From the NCBI RefSeq assembly GCF_016862435.1, contig NZ_BOMY01000026.1, positions 1 to 40,458 of the forward strand: a stretch of 40,458 bases of DNA, read 5' to 3'. The notes below the pieces were generated by a model that was not told the origin of the DNA, ran no database searches, and saw nothing but the letters and a program-made list of their open reading frames with translations. Both the position numbers and the translations under genes were made by a program. The stretch comes from Paractinoplanes tereljensis. Lineage in GTDB: Bacteria > Actinomycetota > Actinomycetes > Mycobacteriales > Micromonosporaceae. How positions within the stretch are numbered: position 1 is the stretch's first letter; every line of letters starts with the position of its first letter. Below are positions 26,358 through 34,003 of the stretch, piece by piece.

Positions 26358-26706
26358 GGGCGGCCGCACCGGGCCGCGACGCGACTCTCGCGTGCGGCGT
26401 TGGGTTGCGCCCGAAGGCGCTCCGGGACGCCTCACGCGAAAGGCGCGTCGCGGCCGTAAGGGGCCGCGAAGATCGCGCTGGTAGGCGGGGACCTGCCGGA
26501 ACGCGTACTTTCCAAGGGTTTTGAATGAACGCTTAATTAGGGACCTTGGTCACCTGTCGGTAACCCACCCGGCCTCTCGGTCGGCGGATGGCTCGGATAG
26601 GGTCGATGGTGACGGCGACGGTGCCGGCAGCTCGGCCGACCGCGCTGTGACGCCGCCAGTTCGGTGCGGCGCACCCTTCATTCGCGCGCGTTCGCCGGAC
26701 GCCCTA

Positions 26707-26766
26707 CGCCGGACCGTTGAAGTTCGGCGTGCAGAGACTCTCCGCCGGTCGACGAAATCCGGCGGA
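26707..26766 (+). promoter_or_regulatory. Two leader hairpins before the gap-pgk-tpiA operon
   Basis: CGCCGGAC (26707-26714) pairs with GTTCGGCG (26722-26729) with one G-U. TCCGCCGG (26741-26748) pairs perfectly with CCGGCGGA (26759-26766). The gap RBS (GAGGAGA, 26774-26780) follows eight bases later. They may stabilise the mRNA or tune translation; no known riboswitch class is recognised. Confidence 0.4.
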
Positions 26767-26787
26767 CCGAAACGAGGAGATCCACCT

Positions 26788-27783
26788 GTGACCATCCGGG
26801 TTGGCATCAATGGCTTCGGCCGTATCGGACGTAACTTCTTCCGGGCCGTTCAGGCCTCCGGCGCGGACATCGAGATCGTGGCGGTCAACGACCTCACCGA
26901 CAACGCGACGCTGGCTCACCTGCTCAAGTACGACTCGATCCTGGGTCGTCTGGGCCAGGAGGTAAAGGCCACGGCCGACGAGATCACCGTCGGTGGCAAG
27001 ACCTTCAAGGCGTTCGCCGACCGTGACCCGGCCAACCTCAAGTGGGGCGACGTCGGCGCGGACGTGGTGATCGAGTCGACCGGCTTCTTCACCGACGCCA
27101 ACAAGGCCAAGGTGCACGTCGAGAACGGCGCGAAGAAGGTCATCATCTCGGCCCCGGCCAAGAACGAAGACATCACGATCGTCATCGGCGTCAACGACAA
27201 CCTGTACGACGGCGCGAAGCACACGGTCATCTCCAACGCGTCCTGCACCACCAACTGCCTGGCGCCGATGGCCAAGGTGCTGAACGACACGATCGGCATC
27301 GAGCGTGGCCTGATGACCACGATCCACGCCTACACCCAGGACCAGAACCTGCAGGACGGCCCGCACAAGGACCTGCGTCGCGCCCGCGCCGCCGCCCTGA
27401 ACATCGTGCCGACCTCGACCGGTGCCGCCAAGGCCGTCAGCCTGGTGCTGCCGGAGCTCAAGGGCAAGCTCGACGGCTTCGCGCTGCGGGTGCCGATCCC
27501 CACCGGCTCGGCCACCGACCTGACCTTCACCGCCGGCAAGGAGACCTCGGTCGACGAGGTCAACCAGGCGATCAAGGCGGCCGCCGACGGCCCGCTCAAG
27601 GGCATCCTGGTCTACACCGAGGACCCGATCGTGTCCTCGGACATCGTCACCGACCCGGCCTCCTGCATCTTCGACGCCGGCCTCACCAAGGTGATCGGCA
27701 ACCAGGTCAAGGTCGTCGGTTGGTACGACAACGAGTGGGGCTACTCGAACCGCCTCGTCGACCTGGTCAAGCTGGTTGGCTGA
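26788..27783 (+). CDS. gap: Glyceraldehyde-3-phosphate dehydrogenase (NAD type)
   Basis: A 331-residue type I GAPDH catalysing oxidation and phosphorylation of glyceraldehyde 3-phosphate to 1,3-bisphosphoglycerate in the cytosol. NAD-binding GINGFGRIGRNFFRA is at the N-terminus. The Asp in VAVNDLTD (about 34) indicates NAD rather than NADP. The active-site motif is SNASCTTNCLAP (Cys about 155), with His in TTIHAYTQDQ and the C-terminal VVGWYDNEWGYSNR. GTG 26788 follows GAGGAGA (26774-26780); the longer open frame upstream is the leader. pgk begins six bases after the stop, so gap-pgk-tpiA is one operon. Confidence 0.97.
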   Translation: MTIRVGINGFGRIGRNFFRAVQASGADIEIVAVNDLTDNATLAHLLKYDSILGRLGQEVKATADEITVGGKTFKAFADRDPANLKWGDVGADVVIESTGFFTDANKAKVHVENGAKKVIISAPAKNEDITIVIGVNDNLYDGAKHTVISNASCTTNCLAPMAKVLNDTIGIERGLMTTIHAYTQDQNLQDGPHKDLRRARAAALNIVPTSTGAAKAVSLVLPELKGKLDGFALRVPIPTGSATDLTFTAGKETSVDEVNQAIKAAADGPLKGILVYTEDPIVSSDIVTDPASCIFDAGLTKVIGNQVKVVGWYDNEWGYSNRLVDLVKLVG

Positions 27784-27789
27784 CGAATC

Positions 27790-28986
27790 GTGAAGACTCT
27801 CGACGACCTGCTCGGCGAGGGTGTCTCGGGTCGGCGCGTGCTCGTGCGCGCCGACCTGAACGTCCCGTTCGACAAAGCCAACCCTGGCGTCATCAGCGAC
27901 GACGGCCGCGCCCGCGCGGTGCTGCCGACGCTGGTCGCGCTGCGTGACGCGGGTGCCCGCGTCATCGTGATGTCGCACCTCGGCCGCCCCAAGGGCGCGC
28001 CGGACCCGAAGTACACGCTTGCTCCCGTTGCGACGCGGCTTTCGGAGCTCCTTGGCTCCGACGTCGTCTTCGCTGAGGACACGGTCGGCCCTTCTGCTTC
28101 CGCTGCCGTGGAAGCGCTGGCCGACGGCCAGGTGCTCCTGCTGGAGAACCTGCGGTTCAACGAGGGCGAGACCTCGAAGGACGACGCCGCGCGCGTTGCC
28201 TTCGCGGGCCAGCTGGCGGCATATGCCGATTTTTACGTCGATGACGCTTTTGGTGCCGTGCACCGCAAGCACGCCTCGGTGTACGACGTGCCGTCTCTGC
28301 TCCCGCACTACGCCGGTGGGCTCGTCCTGAAAGAGGTCGAGGTCCTCAAGCGGGTGTCGGAGAGCCCGGAGCAGCCCTACGTGGTCGTGCTCGGCGGTTC
28401 GAAGGTCTCCGACAAGCTCGCCGTGATCAAGGCGCTGCTGCCGAAGGTCGACAAGCTGCTCGTCGGCGGCGGCATGTGCTTCACGTTCCTGAAGGCTCAG
28501 GGGCACGAGGTCGGCAAGTCGCTGCTTGAGTCGGAAATGATCGACACCTGTTCCGCGCTGCTGGCGGAAGCCGACGGCCGGATCGTGCTGCCCGTGGACG
28601 TTGTGGCGGCCAGCGAGTTCTCGGCTGACGCTGCGTATGACACGGTTGACATTTCCGACATTCCGGCCGATCGGCTCGGGCTGGACATCGGGCCGAAGTC
28701 GGTCGCGATCTTCGCCGAGGCCATCGGGTCCGCGAAGACCGTGTTCTGGAACGGCCCGATGGGCGTCTTCGAGCTGGCGCCGTTCGCGGCCGGCACCCGG
28801 GGCGTCGCCGAGGCCATCACCAAGATCGACGGCTTCTCGGTCGTCGGTGGCGGCGACTCGGCCGCGGCCGTGCGCACGCTCGGCCTCGACGAGTCGGCGT
28901 TCGGGCACATCTCCACCGGTGGCGGTGCCTCCCTGGAGTACCTCGAGGGCAAGAAGCTGCCCGGCGTCGAAGCCCTGGAGAAGTGA
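27790..28986 (+). CDS. pgk: Phosphoglycerate kinase
   Basis: A 398-residue monomeric kinase transferring phosphate from 1,3-bisphosphoglycerate to ADP. The substrate-binding N-domain shows LVRADLNVPFD (about 18-28), VIVMSHLGRPKG (about 58-69) and VDDAFGAVHRKHAS. The nucleotide-binding C-domain shows VVLGGSKVSDK (about 199), FWNGPMGVFE and VVGGGDSAAAV with the terminal FGHISTGGGASLE. GTG 27790 is only six bases after gap and has no obvious SD, so it probably relies on coupling. Parts of the gene (about 28015-28265 and 28530-28680) use more codons ending in T than its neighbours. Confidence 0.96.
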   Translation: MKTLDDLLGEGVSGRRVLVRADLNVPFDKANPGVISDDGRARAVLPTLVALRDAGARVIVMSHLGRPKGAPDPKYTLAPVATRLSELLGSDVVFAEDTVGPSASAAVEALADGQVLLLENLRFNEGETSKDDAARVAFAGQLAAYADFYVDDAFGAVHRKHASVYDVPSLLPHYAGGLVLKEVEVLKRVSESPEQPYVVVLGGSKVSDKLAVIKALLPKVDKLLVGGGMCFTFLKAQGHEVGKSLLESEMIDTCSALLAEADGRIVLPVDVVAASEFSADAAYDTVDISDIPADRLGLDIGPKSVAIFAEAIGSAKTVFWNGPMGVFELAPFAAGTRGVAEAITKIDGFSVVGGGDSAAAVRTLGLDESAFGHISTGGGASLEYLEGKKLPGVEALEK

Positions 28987-28988
28987 GC

Positions 28989-29783
28989 ATGACGGACCCC
29001 ACCCCCCGCCGTCCGATCGTTGCCGGCAACTGGAAGATGAACCTCAACCACCTCGAGGCCATCCTTCTGGTGCAGAAGCTGGCCGCGAGTCTCACCCCGC
29101 AGCAGCTGACCGACGTCGAGACCGTCGTCGTGCCGCCGTTCACCGATCTGCGCAGCGTGCAGACCGCGATCGACGGCGACAAGCTGCACCTCGTCTACGG
29201 CGCGCAGGACATCTCCCAGTACAAGAGCGGCGCGTACACCGGGGAGATCTCCGGCGCGATGCTGTCCAAGCTGGGCGTCTCCTACGTGCTGGCCGGGCAC
29301 TCCGAGCGCCGGGAGTACCACGACGAGGACGACGCGCTGGTCAACGCGAAGGTGAAGGCGGCCTTCGCGAACGAGATCACGCCGATCCTCTGCGTCGGCG
29401 AGGGCCTGGTCACCCGCGAGGAGGGCACGCACGTCGCCCACTGCACCAACCAGACCCTGGCCGGGCTGGCCGGGCTGAAGCCGGAGCAGGTCAAGCAGAT
29501 CGTCGTCGCGTACGAGCCGGTCTGGGCGATCGGCACCGGCAAGACCGCGACGCCGGACGACGCGCAGGAGGTCTGCAAGGCCATTCGCGCGGCGATCGCC
29601 GAGAAGTACGGCACCGACGTCGGCGAGGCCGTGCGCATCCAGTACGGCGGTTCAGTGAAGGCCGCCAATATCGCGTCGATCATGGCGCAGCCGGATGTCG
29701 ACGGTGTGCTGGTCGGCGGCGCGTCGCTGGAGGCCGGCGAGTTCGCCTCGATCGTGCGCTACCGGGAGCACGTAGGCCGCTGA
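28989..29783 (+). CDS. tpiA: Triosephosphate isomerase
   Basis: A 264-residue TIM-barrel isomerase interconverting dihydroxyacetone phosphate and glyceraldehyde 3-phosphate. Active-site residues are visible: Asn/Lys in VAGNWKMN (about 12-19), His in VLAGHSERREY (about 99-109), catalytic Glu in VAYEPVWAIGTGKTA (about 174-188) and the phosphate loop in IQYGGSVKAAN, then GVLVGGASL. ATG 28989 is preferred because GGAGAAG (28977-28983) sits at proper distance. GTG 28983 would add two residues but is almost on top of the SD. The start lies two bases after the pgk stop. Confidence 0.96.
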   Translation: MTDPTPRRPIVAGNWKMNLNHLEAILLVQKLAASLTPQQLTDVETVVVPPFTDLRSVQTAIDGDKLHLVYGAQDISQYKSGAYTGEISGAMLSKLGVSYVLAGHSERREYHDEDDALVNAKVKAAFANEITPILCVGEGLVTREEGTHVAHCTNQTLAGLAGLKPEQVKQIVVAYEPVWAIGTGKTATPDDAQEVCKAIRAAIAEKYGTDVGEAVRIQYGGSVKAANIASIMAQPDVDGVLVGGASLEAGEFASIVRYREHVGR

Positions 29784-29793
29784 AACATGCTGT

Positions 29794-29822
29794 GTGCCCG
29801 GTCGCACCTTGCGGCCGGGCAC
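29794..29822 (+). terminator. Hairpin between tpiA and secG
   Basis: GTGCCCGGTCGCA (29794-29806) pairs with TGCGGCCGGGCAC (29810-29822) with one T-G pair and a three-base loop, ten bases after the tpiA stop. It probably ends the glycolytic operon or attenuates into secG. It shares caccttgcgg with the hairpin at 2828-2854. Confidence 0.65.
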
Positions 29823-29871
29823 CCGCTATTGTTGCGGTGCTGTCTGTCCTTCGAGAGGAATGAACCCGATC

Positions 29872-30129
29872 ATGCCGATGTGGTTCGCGTACACGATGAT
29901 CGTGTTGCTGGTGCTTACCAGCCTCGTGCTGACCCTGCTGATCCTGCTGCACCGCGGCAAGGGCGGCGGCATGTCGAGCATGTTCGGCGGTGGCGTCTCT
30001 TCCAGCCTGGCCGGGTCGTCGGTCGCGGAGAAGAACCTCGACCGCTACACCGTTCTGGTGGGCATCGTCTGGTTCGCCTGCATCGTCGGTCTGGGACTCT
30101 GGCTGCGTCTGGCCCTGCCTGCTTCCTGA
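29872..30129 (+). CDS. secG: Preprotein translocase subunit SecG
   Basis: An 85-residue protein with two membrane helices (about residues 4-24 and 61-81). Between them lies the SecG-typical Gly-rich loop RGKGGGMSSMFGGGVSSSLAGSS. SecG joins SecY and SecE in the translocation channel and speeds export. The start is uncertain. GAGAGGA (29853-29859) abuts ATG 29860 too closely and is 12 bases before ATG 29872; homologues begin close to MPxWFAYT, so I use 29872. Its position after tpiA is conserved in Actinobacteria. Confidence 0.93.
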   Translation: MPMWFAYTMIVLLVLTSLVLTLLILLHRGKGGGMSSMFGGGVSSSLAGSSVAEKNLDRYTVLVGIVWFACIVGLGLWLRLALPAS

Positions 30130-30153
30130 CCGTCGCCAATAGTCGTAGAATCT

Positions 30154-30190
30154 GCCGCGCGTCCGGTTCTGCCGGGCGCGCGGCTATTTT
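30154..30190 (+). terminator. Intrinsic terminator of secG
   Basis: GCCGCGCGTCCGG (30154-30166) pairs with CCGGGCGCGCGGC (30172-30184) with one T-G pair, followed by TATTTTAT. It starts 25 bases after the secG stop. Confidence 0.85.
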
Positions 30191-30248
30191 ATCCCCATTA
30201 TTTCGGCCATATTTCCGGCCGACCCGCCTCGAGACAGGAGTGACATCC

Positions 30249-30590
30249 GTGTCCAGCGGCAGTGCGATCCGCGGCAGCCGTGTCGGGTCCAGCCCGATGC
30301 GCCCCGACGAGCGCAGCGAGCCCGCCCCGCGCCGAGAAGTGACCTACTTCTGCGCGGCCGGCCACGCCAGCCTGATCAAGTTCTCGGCCGAGGCGCCCGC
30401 GCCCGACACGTGGGACTGCCCGCGTTGCGGACAGCCGGCCGGTCTCGACGGGGAACACCCGCCTGGCCGAATGCGTGCCGAGCCGTACAAGTCGCATCTG
30501 GCGTACGTCAAGGAGCGGCGCACCGACGAGGACGGCGAGAAGATTCTCGCTGAGGCCCTCGCCAAGGTGCGCCAGCGCCGAGGCGAGTAA
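30249..30590 (+). CDS. rbpA: RNA polymerase-binding protein RbpA
   Basis: A 113-residue actinobacterial transcription factor. The basic N-terminus AIRGSRVGSSPM leads into the zinc-type core domain with ligands in YFCAAGH and WDCPRCGQPAG. The sigma-interaction domain EPYKSHLAYVKERRTDEDG and a C-terminal helix follow. This closely follows the Streptomyces RbpA layout, including the Cys-Cys-Cys-His set. RbpA binds RNA polymerase and the principal sigma factor, stabilises open complexes and lowers rifampicin sensitivity. GTG 30249 has AGGAG (30236-30240) eight bases upstream. It is convergent with pgl, with three bases between stops. Confidence 0.95.
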   Translation: MSSGSAIRGSRVGSSPMRPDERSEPAPRREVTYFCAAGHASLIKFSAEAPAPDTWDCPRCGQPAGLDGEHPPGRMRAEPYKSHLAYVKERRTDEDGEKILAEALAKVRQRRGE

Positions 30591-30593
30591 GGA

Positions 30594-31319
30594 CTATCGC
30601 CGGGCCGGTACGTCGGCCGCCGCGGCCCGGTCGAGCAGCCAGTAGGTCTTGCTGACACCGGTGGCGTGTGCGGCCGGCTTCGACTTGTCGCCGCCCAGGG
30701 CGGCACCGACCGACACCGTCTTGTCCGGCCCGGCGGCGATCAGCCACACCTCGTCGGCGCTCTGGATCGTCGGCATGGTCAGCGTGACCCGGTTCGGCGG
30801 CGGCTTCGGGCTGTCGTGCACGGCCGCCGTCGTCGTCCCCGTCTCGGTCAGCACCGGGTGATCCGGGAAGAGCGACGCCACGTGCCCGTCCTCGCCGACG
30901 CCGAGCATCAGCACGTCGAATGTCGGCAGCGGGTCACCGAGCTCGGCAGCGTAGCTGACCGCCGCCGACGAAACGCCCTGACCGGCGTCGGCCGGCATGG
31001 CGTGCACCCGGGCCGGGTCCAGCGGCAGCGCGTCCAGCAGCGCGGCCCGGGCCTGGGTCTCGTTGCGGTCGGCGTCACCGGCCGGCAGGAACCGCTCGTC
31101 CCCCCACCACAGGTCGACCTGCGACCAGTCGATCGCGGCCGCGGCCGGCAGGTCCTTGACGGTCGTCAGCACCTTCGCGGCGATCCGGCCGCCGGTCAGC
31201 ACCACACTCGCCGTGCCACGGTCGGCCTGCGCGTCCACGATCTTCGCGACCAGGCGGGATGCGACGGTGGCGGCGAGGACGTCGGCGTCGGGTACCACCA
31301 CGACCAGGGTCTTGCTCAC
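30594..31319 (-). CDS. pgl: 6-phosphogluconolactonase
   Basis: A 241-residue DevB/Pgl-type enzyme hydrolysing 6-phosphogluconolactone, the second step of the oxidative pentose phosphate pathway. Motifs are VVLTGGRIAAKVL (about 40-52), DLWWGDERFLPAGDADRNE (about 69-87), LMLGVGEDGHVASLFPDH (about 137-154) and the late PKPPPNRVTLTMPTI. GTG 31319 follows AGGAGG with good spacing. It is the last gene of the tkt-tal-zwf-opcA-pgl run, separated from opcA by 64 bases that hold a hairpin. Confidence 0.94.
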   Translation of the reverse strand: MSKTLVVVVPDADVLAATVASRLVAKIVDAQADRGTASVVLTGGRIAAKVLTTVKDLPAAAAIDWSQVDLWWGDERFLPAGDADRNETQARAALLDALPLDPARVHAMPADAGQGVSSAAVSYAAELGDPLPTFDVLMLGVGEDGHVASLFPDHPVLTETGTTTAAVHDSPKPPPNRVTLTMPTIQSADEVWLIAAGPDKTVSVGAALGGDKSKPAAHATGVSKTYWLLDRAAAADVPARR

Positions 31320-31338
31320 GTACGCCTCCTATTGCGGA

Positions 31339-31368
31339 AGGGCCGCCCACCGTGAGGCGGACGGCCCT
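31339..31368 (-). terminator. Hairpin between opcA and pgl
   Basis: AGGGCC (31339-31344) pairs with GGCCCT (31363-31368), with further GC pairing inside and a short bulge. There is no T-run. It could reduce read-through from opcA into pgl or protect the upstream mRNA. Confidence 0.4.
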
Positions 31369-31383
31369 GCTTGATTGTCGGGG

Positions 31384-32400
31384 TCAGGCGGCGGTGCCAC
31401 CGGGGCCGGCCATGGCTCCGGCGTCCTCGTTCGCGCGGGCGGCGAGGGCCGGGTCCTTCCAGACGTGCACCCGCATCGGGGCCCGGTGGTCGAGGCCGGT
31501 CGCGCCGGCCATCGCACCGAGGGCCTCGGAGTAGATCTGGTCGGCGTCGAGCCGGCGCAGTTCCTCGGCCAGTTCGTCACCGACCGGCCGCTTCGGCAGC
31601 GGCATGTAGCGGTCTTCCTGGCCGGTGCGGCTGAACAGCGCGGTGTTCTCCTCGCGGGTGACCCGGACGCAGTCGCCGTTGGCGCACTGCAGTTCCACCG
31701 AGTGCATCCGCGGCGAGCGGTCGGACGACTCCAGCTTCGGCTCGATGCCGAGCCGCGACTGCAGCCAGCCCTTCATCAGCCAGGCGGTCGGGTCCTTGGC
31801 CGGCGCCACGATGGTGGCGCCGGTGACCCGCTCGTCGGTGGTGTCGAACGCGCCGGCCACCAGGGTGCGCCACAGCGTGATGCGGGTCCAGGTGAGGTCG
31901 GTGTCGCCCGGCGCGTAGTCGACGGCCCGCTGCCGCAGCGCGGCCACCGGGTCGGGGGACTGCGCGCAGTCGGTGATCCGCCGGTCGGCGACGACGCCGA
32001 GGAAGTCGTTGGCGATCGAGTCCGGCGGCTCCTCGTGCCACCAGCTGACCACCGGGACGTCCGGGGCGAGCAGCGGCATGACGACCGACTCGGCGTGCAG
32101 CGCGAGACGGCCGTACATCCGCATGACGACCGCCTCGGCCGGGCCGAGACGGCCACCCACGACGATTTCCGCGTCGAGGCGGCTGCGTCCCTCCAGATCG
32201 GAGCGGACCACGATGAGCAGGCGGCAGGGGTGCGCGGAGGCGGCGATGGTGGCGGCCGCCTCGGCCTCCCGGACCTTCTTCTCCTCCACGACGGCGACCA
32301 GGGTCAGGGCGAGGCCGGAGGCCACGCCGCCGGCGCTGCGCCGCTCGGCCGCGAGAGCCTTGACGACCTCGTTGCCGGTGGTGTCCCACAAGCCAATCAT
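31384..32400 (-). CDS. opcA: Glucose-6-phosphate dehydrogenase assembly protein OpcA
   Basis: A 338-residue OpcA, the cyanobacterial/actinobacterial partner that promotes assembly and activity of glucose-6-phosphate dehydrogenase. Family features are the start MIGLWDTTGNEVVKAL, the LTLVAVVEEKK segment, HPCRLLIVVRSD (about 56-67), a long middle region with VVSWWHEEPPD, and SRLGIEPKLE. ATG 32400 follows GGAGGCGAGC and overlaps the zwf stop as ATGA. The tight coupling fits a protein that acts directly on the Zwf product. Confidence 0.94.
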   Translation of the reverse strand: MIGLWDTTGNEVVKALAAERRSAGGVASGLALTLVAVVEEKKVREAEAAATIAASAHPCRLLIVVRSDLEGRSRLDAEIVVGGRLGPAEAVVMRMYGRLALHAESVVMPLLAPDVPVVSWWHEEPPDSIANDFLGVVADRRITDCAQSPDPVAALRQRAVDYAPGDTDLTWTRITLWRTLVAGAFDTTDERVTGATIVAPAKDPTAWLMKGWLQSRLGIEPKLESSDRSPRMHSVELQCANGDCVRVTREENTALFSRTGQEDRYMPLPKRPVGDELAEELRRLDADQIYSEALGAMAGATGLDHRAPMRVHVWKDPALAARANEDAGAMAGPGGTAA

Positions 32401-33923
32401 GCTCGCCTCCAGGCACGGCCTTCGCGGCCCAGCATCTCGTCGGACGCCCGCGGGCCCCACTCGCCGGCCCGGTAGGGCTCCGGCGTGGTGTCCGCCCAGG
32501 CGGCCTCCAGCGGGTCGATGACCTGCCAGGACTGCTCGATCTCGGCGGCGTCCGGGAACAGGGTCCGGTCGCCGACCAGCACGTCCAGCACCAGTCGTTC
32601 GTACGCCTCGGGGCTGGACTCGGTGAACGCCTCGCCGTACTGGAAGTCCATCGCGATGTCGCGGACCTCCATGGTGGTGCCGGGCACCTTGGAACCGAAC
32701 TTGAGCACCACGCCCTCGTCCGGCTGCACCCGCAGGACCAGCTGGTTGTTGCCCAGCATCTCCACGTCGGCCGGGTCGAACGGCAGGTGCGGCGCGCGCT
32801 TGAACAGGATCGCGATCTCGGTCACCCGGCGCGGCATGCGCTTGCCGACCCGGACGTAGAACGGGACCTCGGCCCAGCGCCGGTTCTGGATGCCGAGCCG
32901 GACCGCCGCGTAGGTCTCGGTGGTCGAGTCCGGCGGGATGTTCTTCTCCTCGAGGTAGCCCACGGCTCGCTCGCCGGCCACCCAGCCCGGAAGGTACTGC
33001 CCGCGGACGGAACCCGTCGCGACGTCCTTCGGGATGGCGATGGCCTTGAGGACCTTGAGCTTCTCGGCGCGTACGTCATTGGGGTCGAAGCTTGTCGGCT
33101 CTTCCATGGCGACCAGCGCGAGCAGCTGCAGCAGGTGGTTCTGCAGGACGTCGCGGGCGGCACCGGAGGCGTCGTAGAACGCGGCCCGGGTGCCGATGCC
33201 GACGTCCTCGGCCATGGTGATCTGCACCGAGTCGACGTACTTCGAGTTCCACACCGGCTCGAAGAGACTGTTGGCAAAGCGCAGGGCCAGGATGTTCTGG
33301 ACCGTCTCCTTGCCCAGGTAGTGGTCGATGCGGTAAACGTCCTGCGGGGTGAAGACCTCGTCGACCAGTTGGTTCAGCGAGATCGCGGACTGCAGGTCGT
33401 TACCGAACGGCTTCTCCACCACGACCCGCCGCCAGCCGCCGGACTTGGCGTTGTCGGCCATCCCGGTGCGGGCCAGCTGGTTGAGCACCAGCGGGAACGC
33501 GGCCGGCGGGATGGAGAAGTAGAAGGCGGCGTTGCCCGGGATGCCGTTGCGTTCGCGCAGGTCGTCGAGCGTCTCGGCCAGGCTGTCGAAGGCGGCGTCG
33601 TCGTCGAACGAACCGGGCACGAACTGGAACTGGCTGGCCAGACGCTGCCAGACATCCTCACGCCACGGGGTCCGGGCGCCCTTCTTCGCCGCTTCCAGGG
33701 CCAGAGACTCGAAGTCGCCGTCACCCCAGTCGCGGCGGGCGAAGCCCAGGACCACGAAACCGGGCGGCAGCAGACCGCGGTTGGCCAAGTCGTAGACGGC
33801 CGGGATGAGCTTCTTTCGGGACAGGTCACCGGTGACTCCGAAGATCACCAGAGCACACGGCTCCGGGATGCGCGGGAGCCTGCGGTCCTGTGCGGTACGC
33901 AGCGGATTGCCCACGTGGTCCAT
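32397..33923 (-). CDS. zwf: Glucose-6-phosphate 1-dehydrogenase
   Basis: A 508-residue G6PD making 6-phosphogluconolactone and NADPH. The coenzyme loop is VIFGVTGDLSRKKLIPA (about 26-42). EKPFGNDLQSA (about 167) and the substrate motif RIDHYLGKETVQN (about 195-207, with the catalytic His pair region) follow. The full C-terminal beta-sheet domain ends ADTTPEPYRAGEWGP. ATG 33923 is the only start giving the standard N-terminus; there is no clear SD and the AT-containing GATAAC just upstream may be its -10. Order and coupling with opcA are typical. Confidence 0.96.
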   Translation of the reverse strand: MDHVGNPLRTAQDRRLPRIPEPCALVIFGVTGDLSRKKLIPAVYDLANRGLLPPGFVVLGFARRDWGDGDFESLALEAAKKGARTPWREDVWQRLASQFQFVPGSFDDDAAFDSLAETLDDLRERNGIPGNAAFYFSIPPAAFPLVLNQLARTGMADNAKSGGWRRVVVEKPFGNDLQSAISLNQLVDEVFTPQDVYRIDHYLGKETVQNILALRFANSLFEPVWNSKYVDSVQITMAEDVGIGTRAAFYDASGAARDVLQNHLLQLLALVAMEEPTSFDPNDVRAEKLKVLKAIAIPKDVATGSVRGQYLPGWVAGERAVGYLEEKNIPPDSTTETYAAVRLGIQNRRWAEVPFYVRVGKRMPRRVTEIAILFKRAPHLPFDPADVEMLGNNQLVLRVQPDEGVVLKFGSKVPGTTMEVRDIAMDFQYGEAFTESSPEAYERLVLDVLVGDRTLFPDAAEIEQSWQVIDPLEAAWADTTPEPYRAGEWGPRASDEMLGREGRAWRRA

Positions 33924-33957
33924 CCTGCCAGTTATCGGTGTCGTGCAGGTGAAGTAC

Positions 33958-33995
33958 GCCGGGGCCCGCCTGTTTAAAACATGGCGGGCCCCGGC
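33958..33995 (-). terminator. Terminator between tal and zwf
   Basis: GCCGGGGCCCGCC (33958-33970) pairs perfectly with GGCGGGCCCCGGC (33983-33995) around a loop containing TTTAAA. It lies just after the tal stop, so it should end tkt-tal transcription and make zwf-opcA depend on its own promoter. Confidence 0.75.
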
Positions 33996-34003
33996 GGGGA
34001 AAA

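Larger units (their letters stand above)
26296..26787 (+). other. 492-bp intergenic region, whiA to gap
   Basis: It holds a 25-bp repeat (26333-26357), then a chain of GC-rich dyads: ACGCGA-CTC-TCGCGT near 26379 and TCGCGGCC/GGCCGCGA at 26448-26455/26462-26469. An AT-rich patch at about 26510-26540 follows. The dyad GGTCAC-N6-GTAACC is at 26548-26565. A -10-like TAGGGT is at 26598-26603, with two leader hairpins before the gap RBS. The gap reading frame is open from 26521, but this stretch has poor codon use and lies before the RBS, so I read it as a leader. Confidence 0.6.

Noticed and set aside
26704..28908. 734-codon minus-strand frame across gap and pgk
   Set aside because: Shadow of two clear glycolytic genes; no RBS or recognisable motif.
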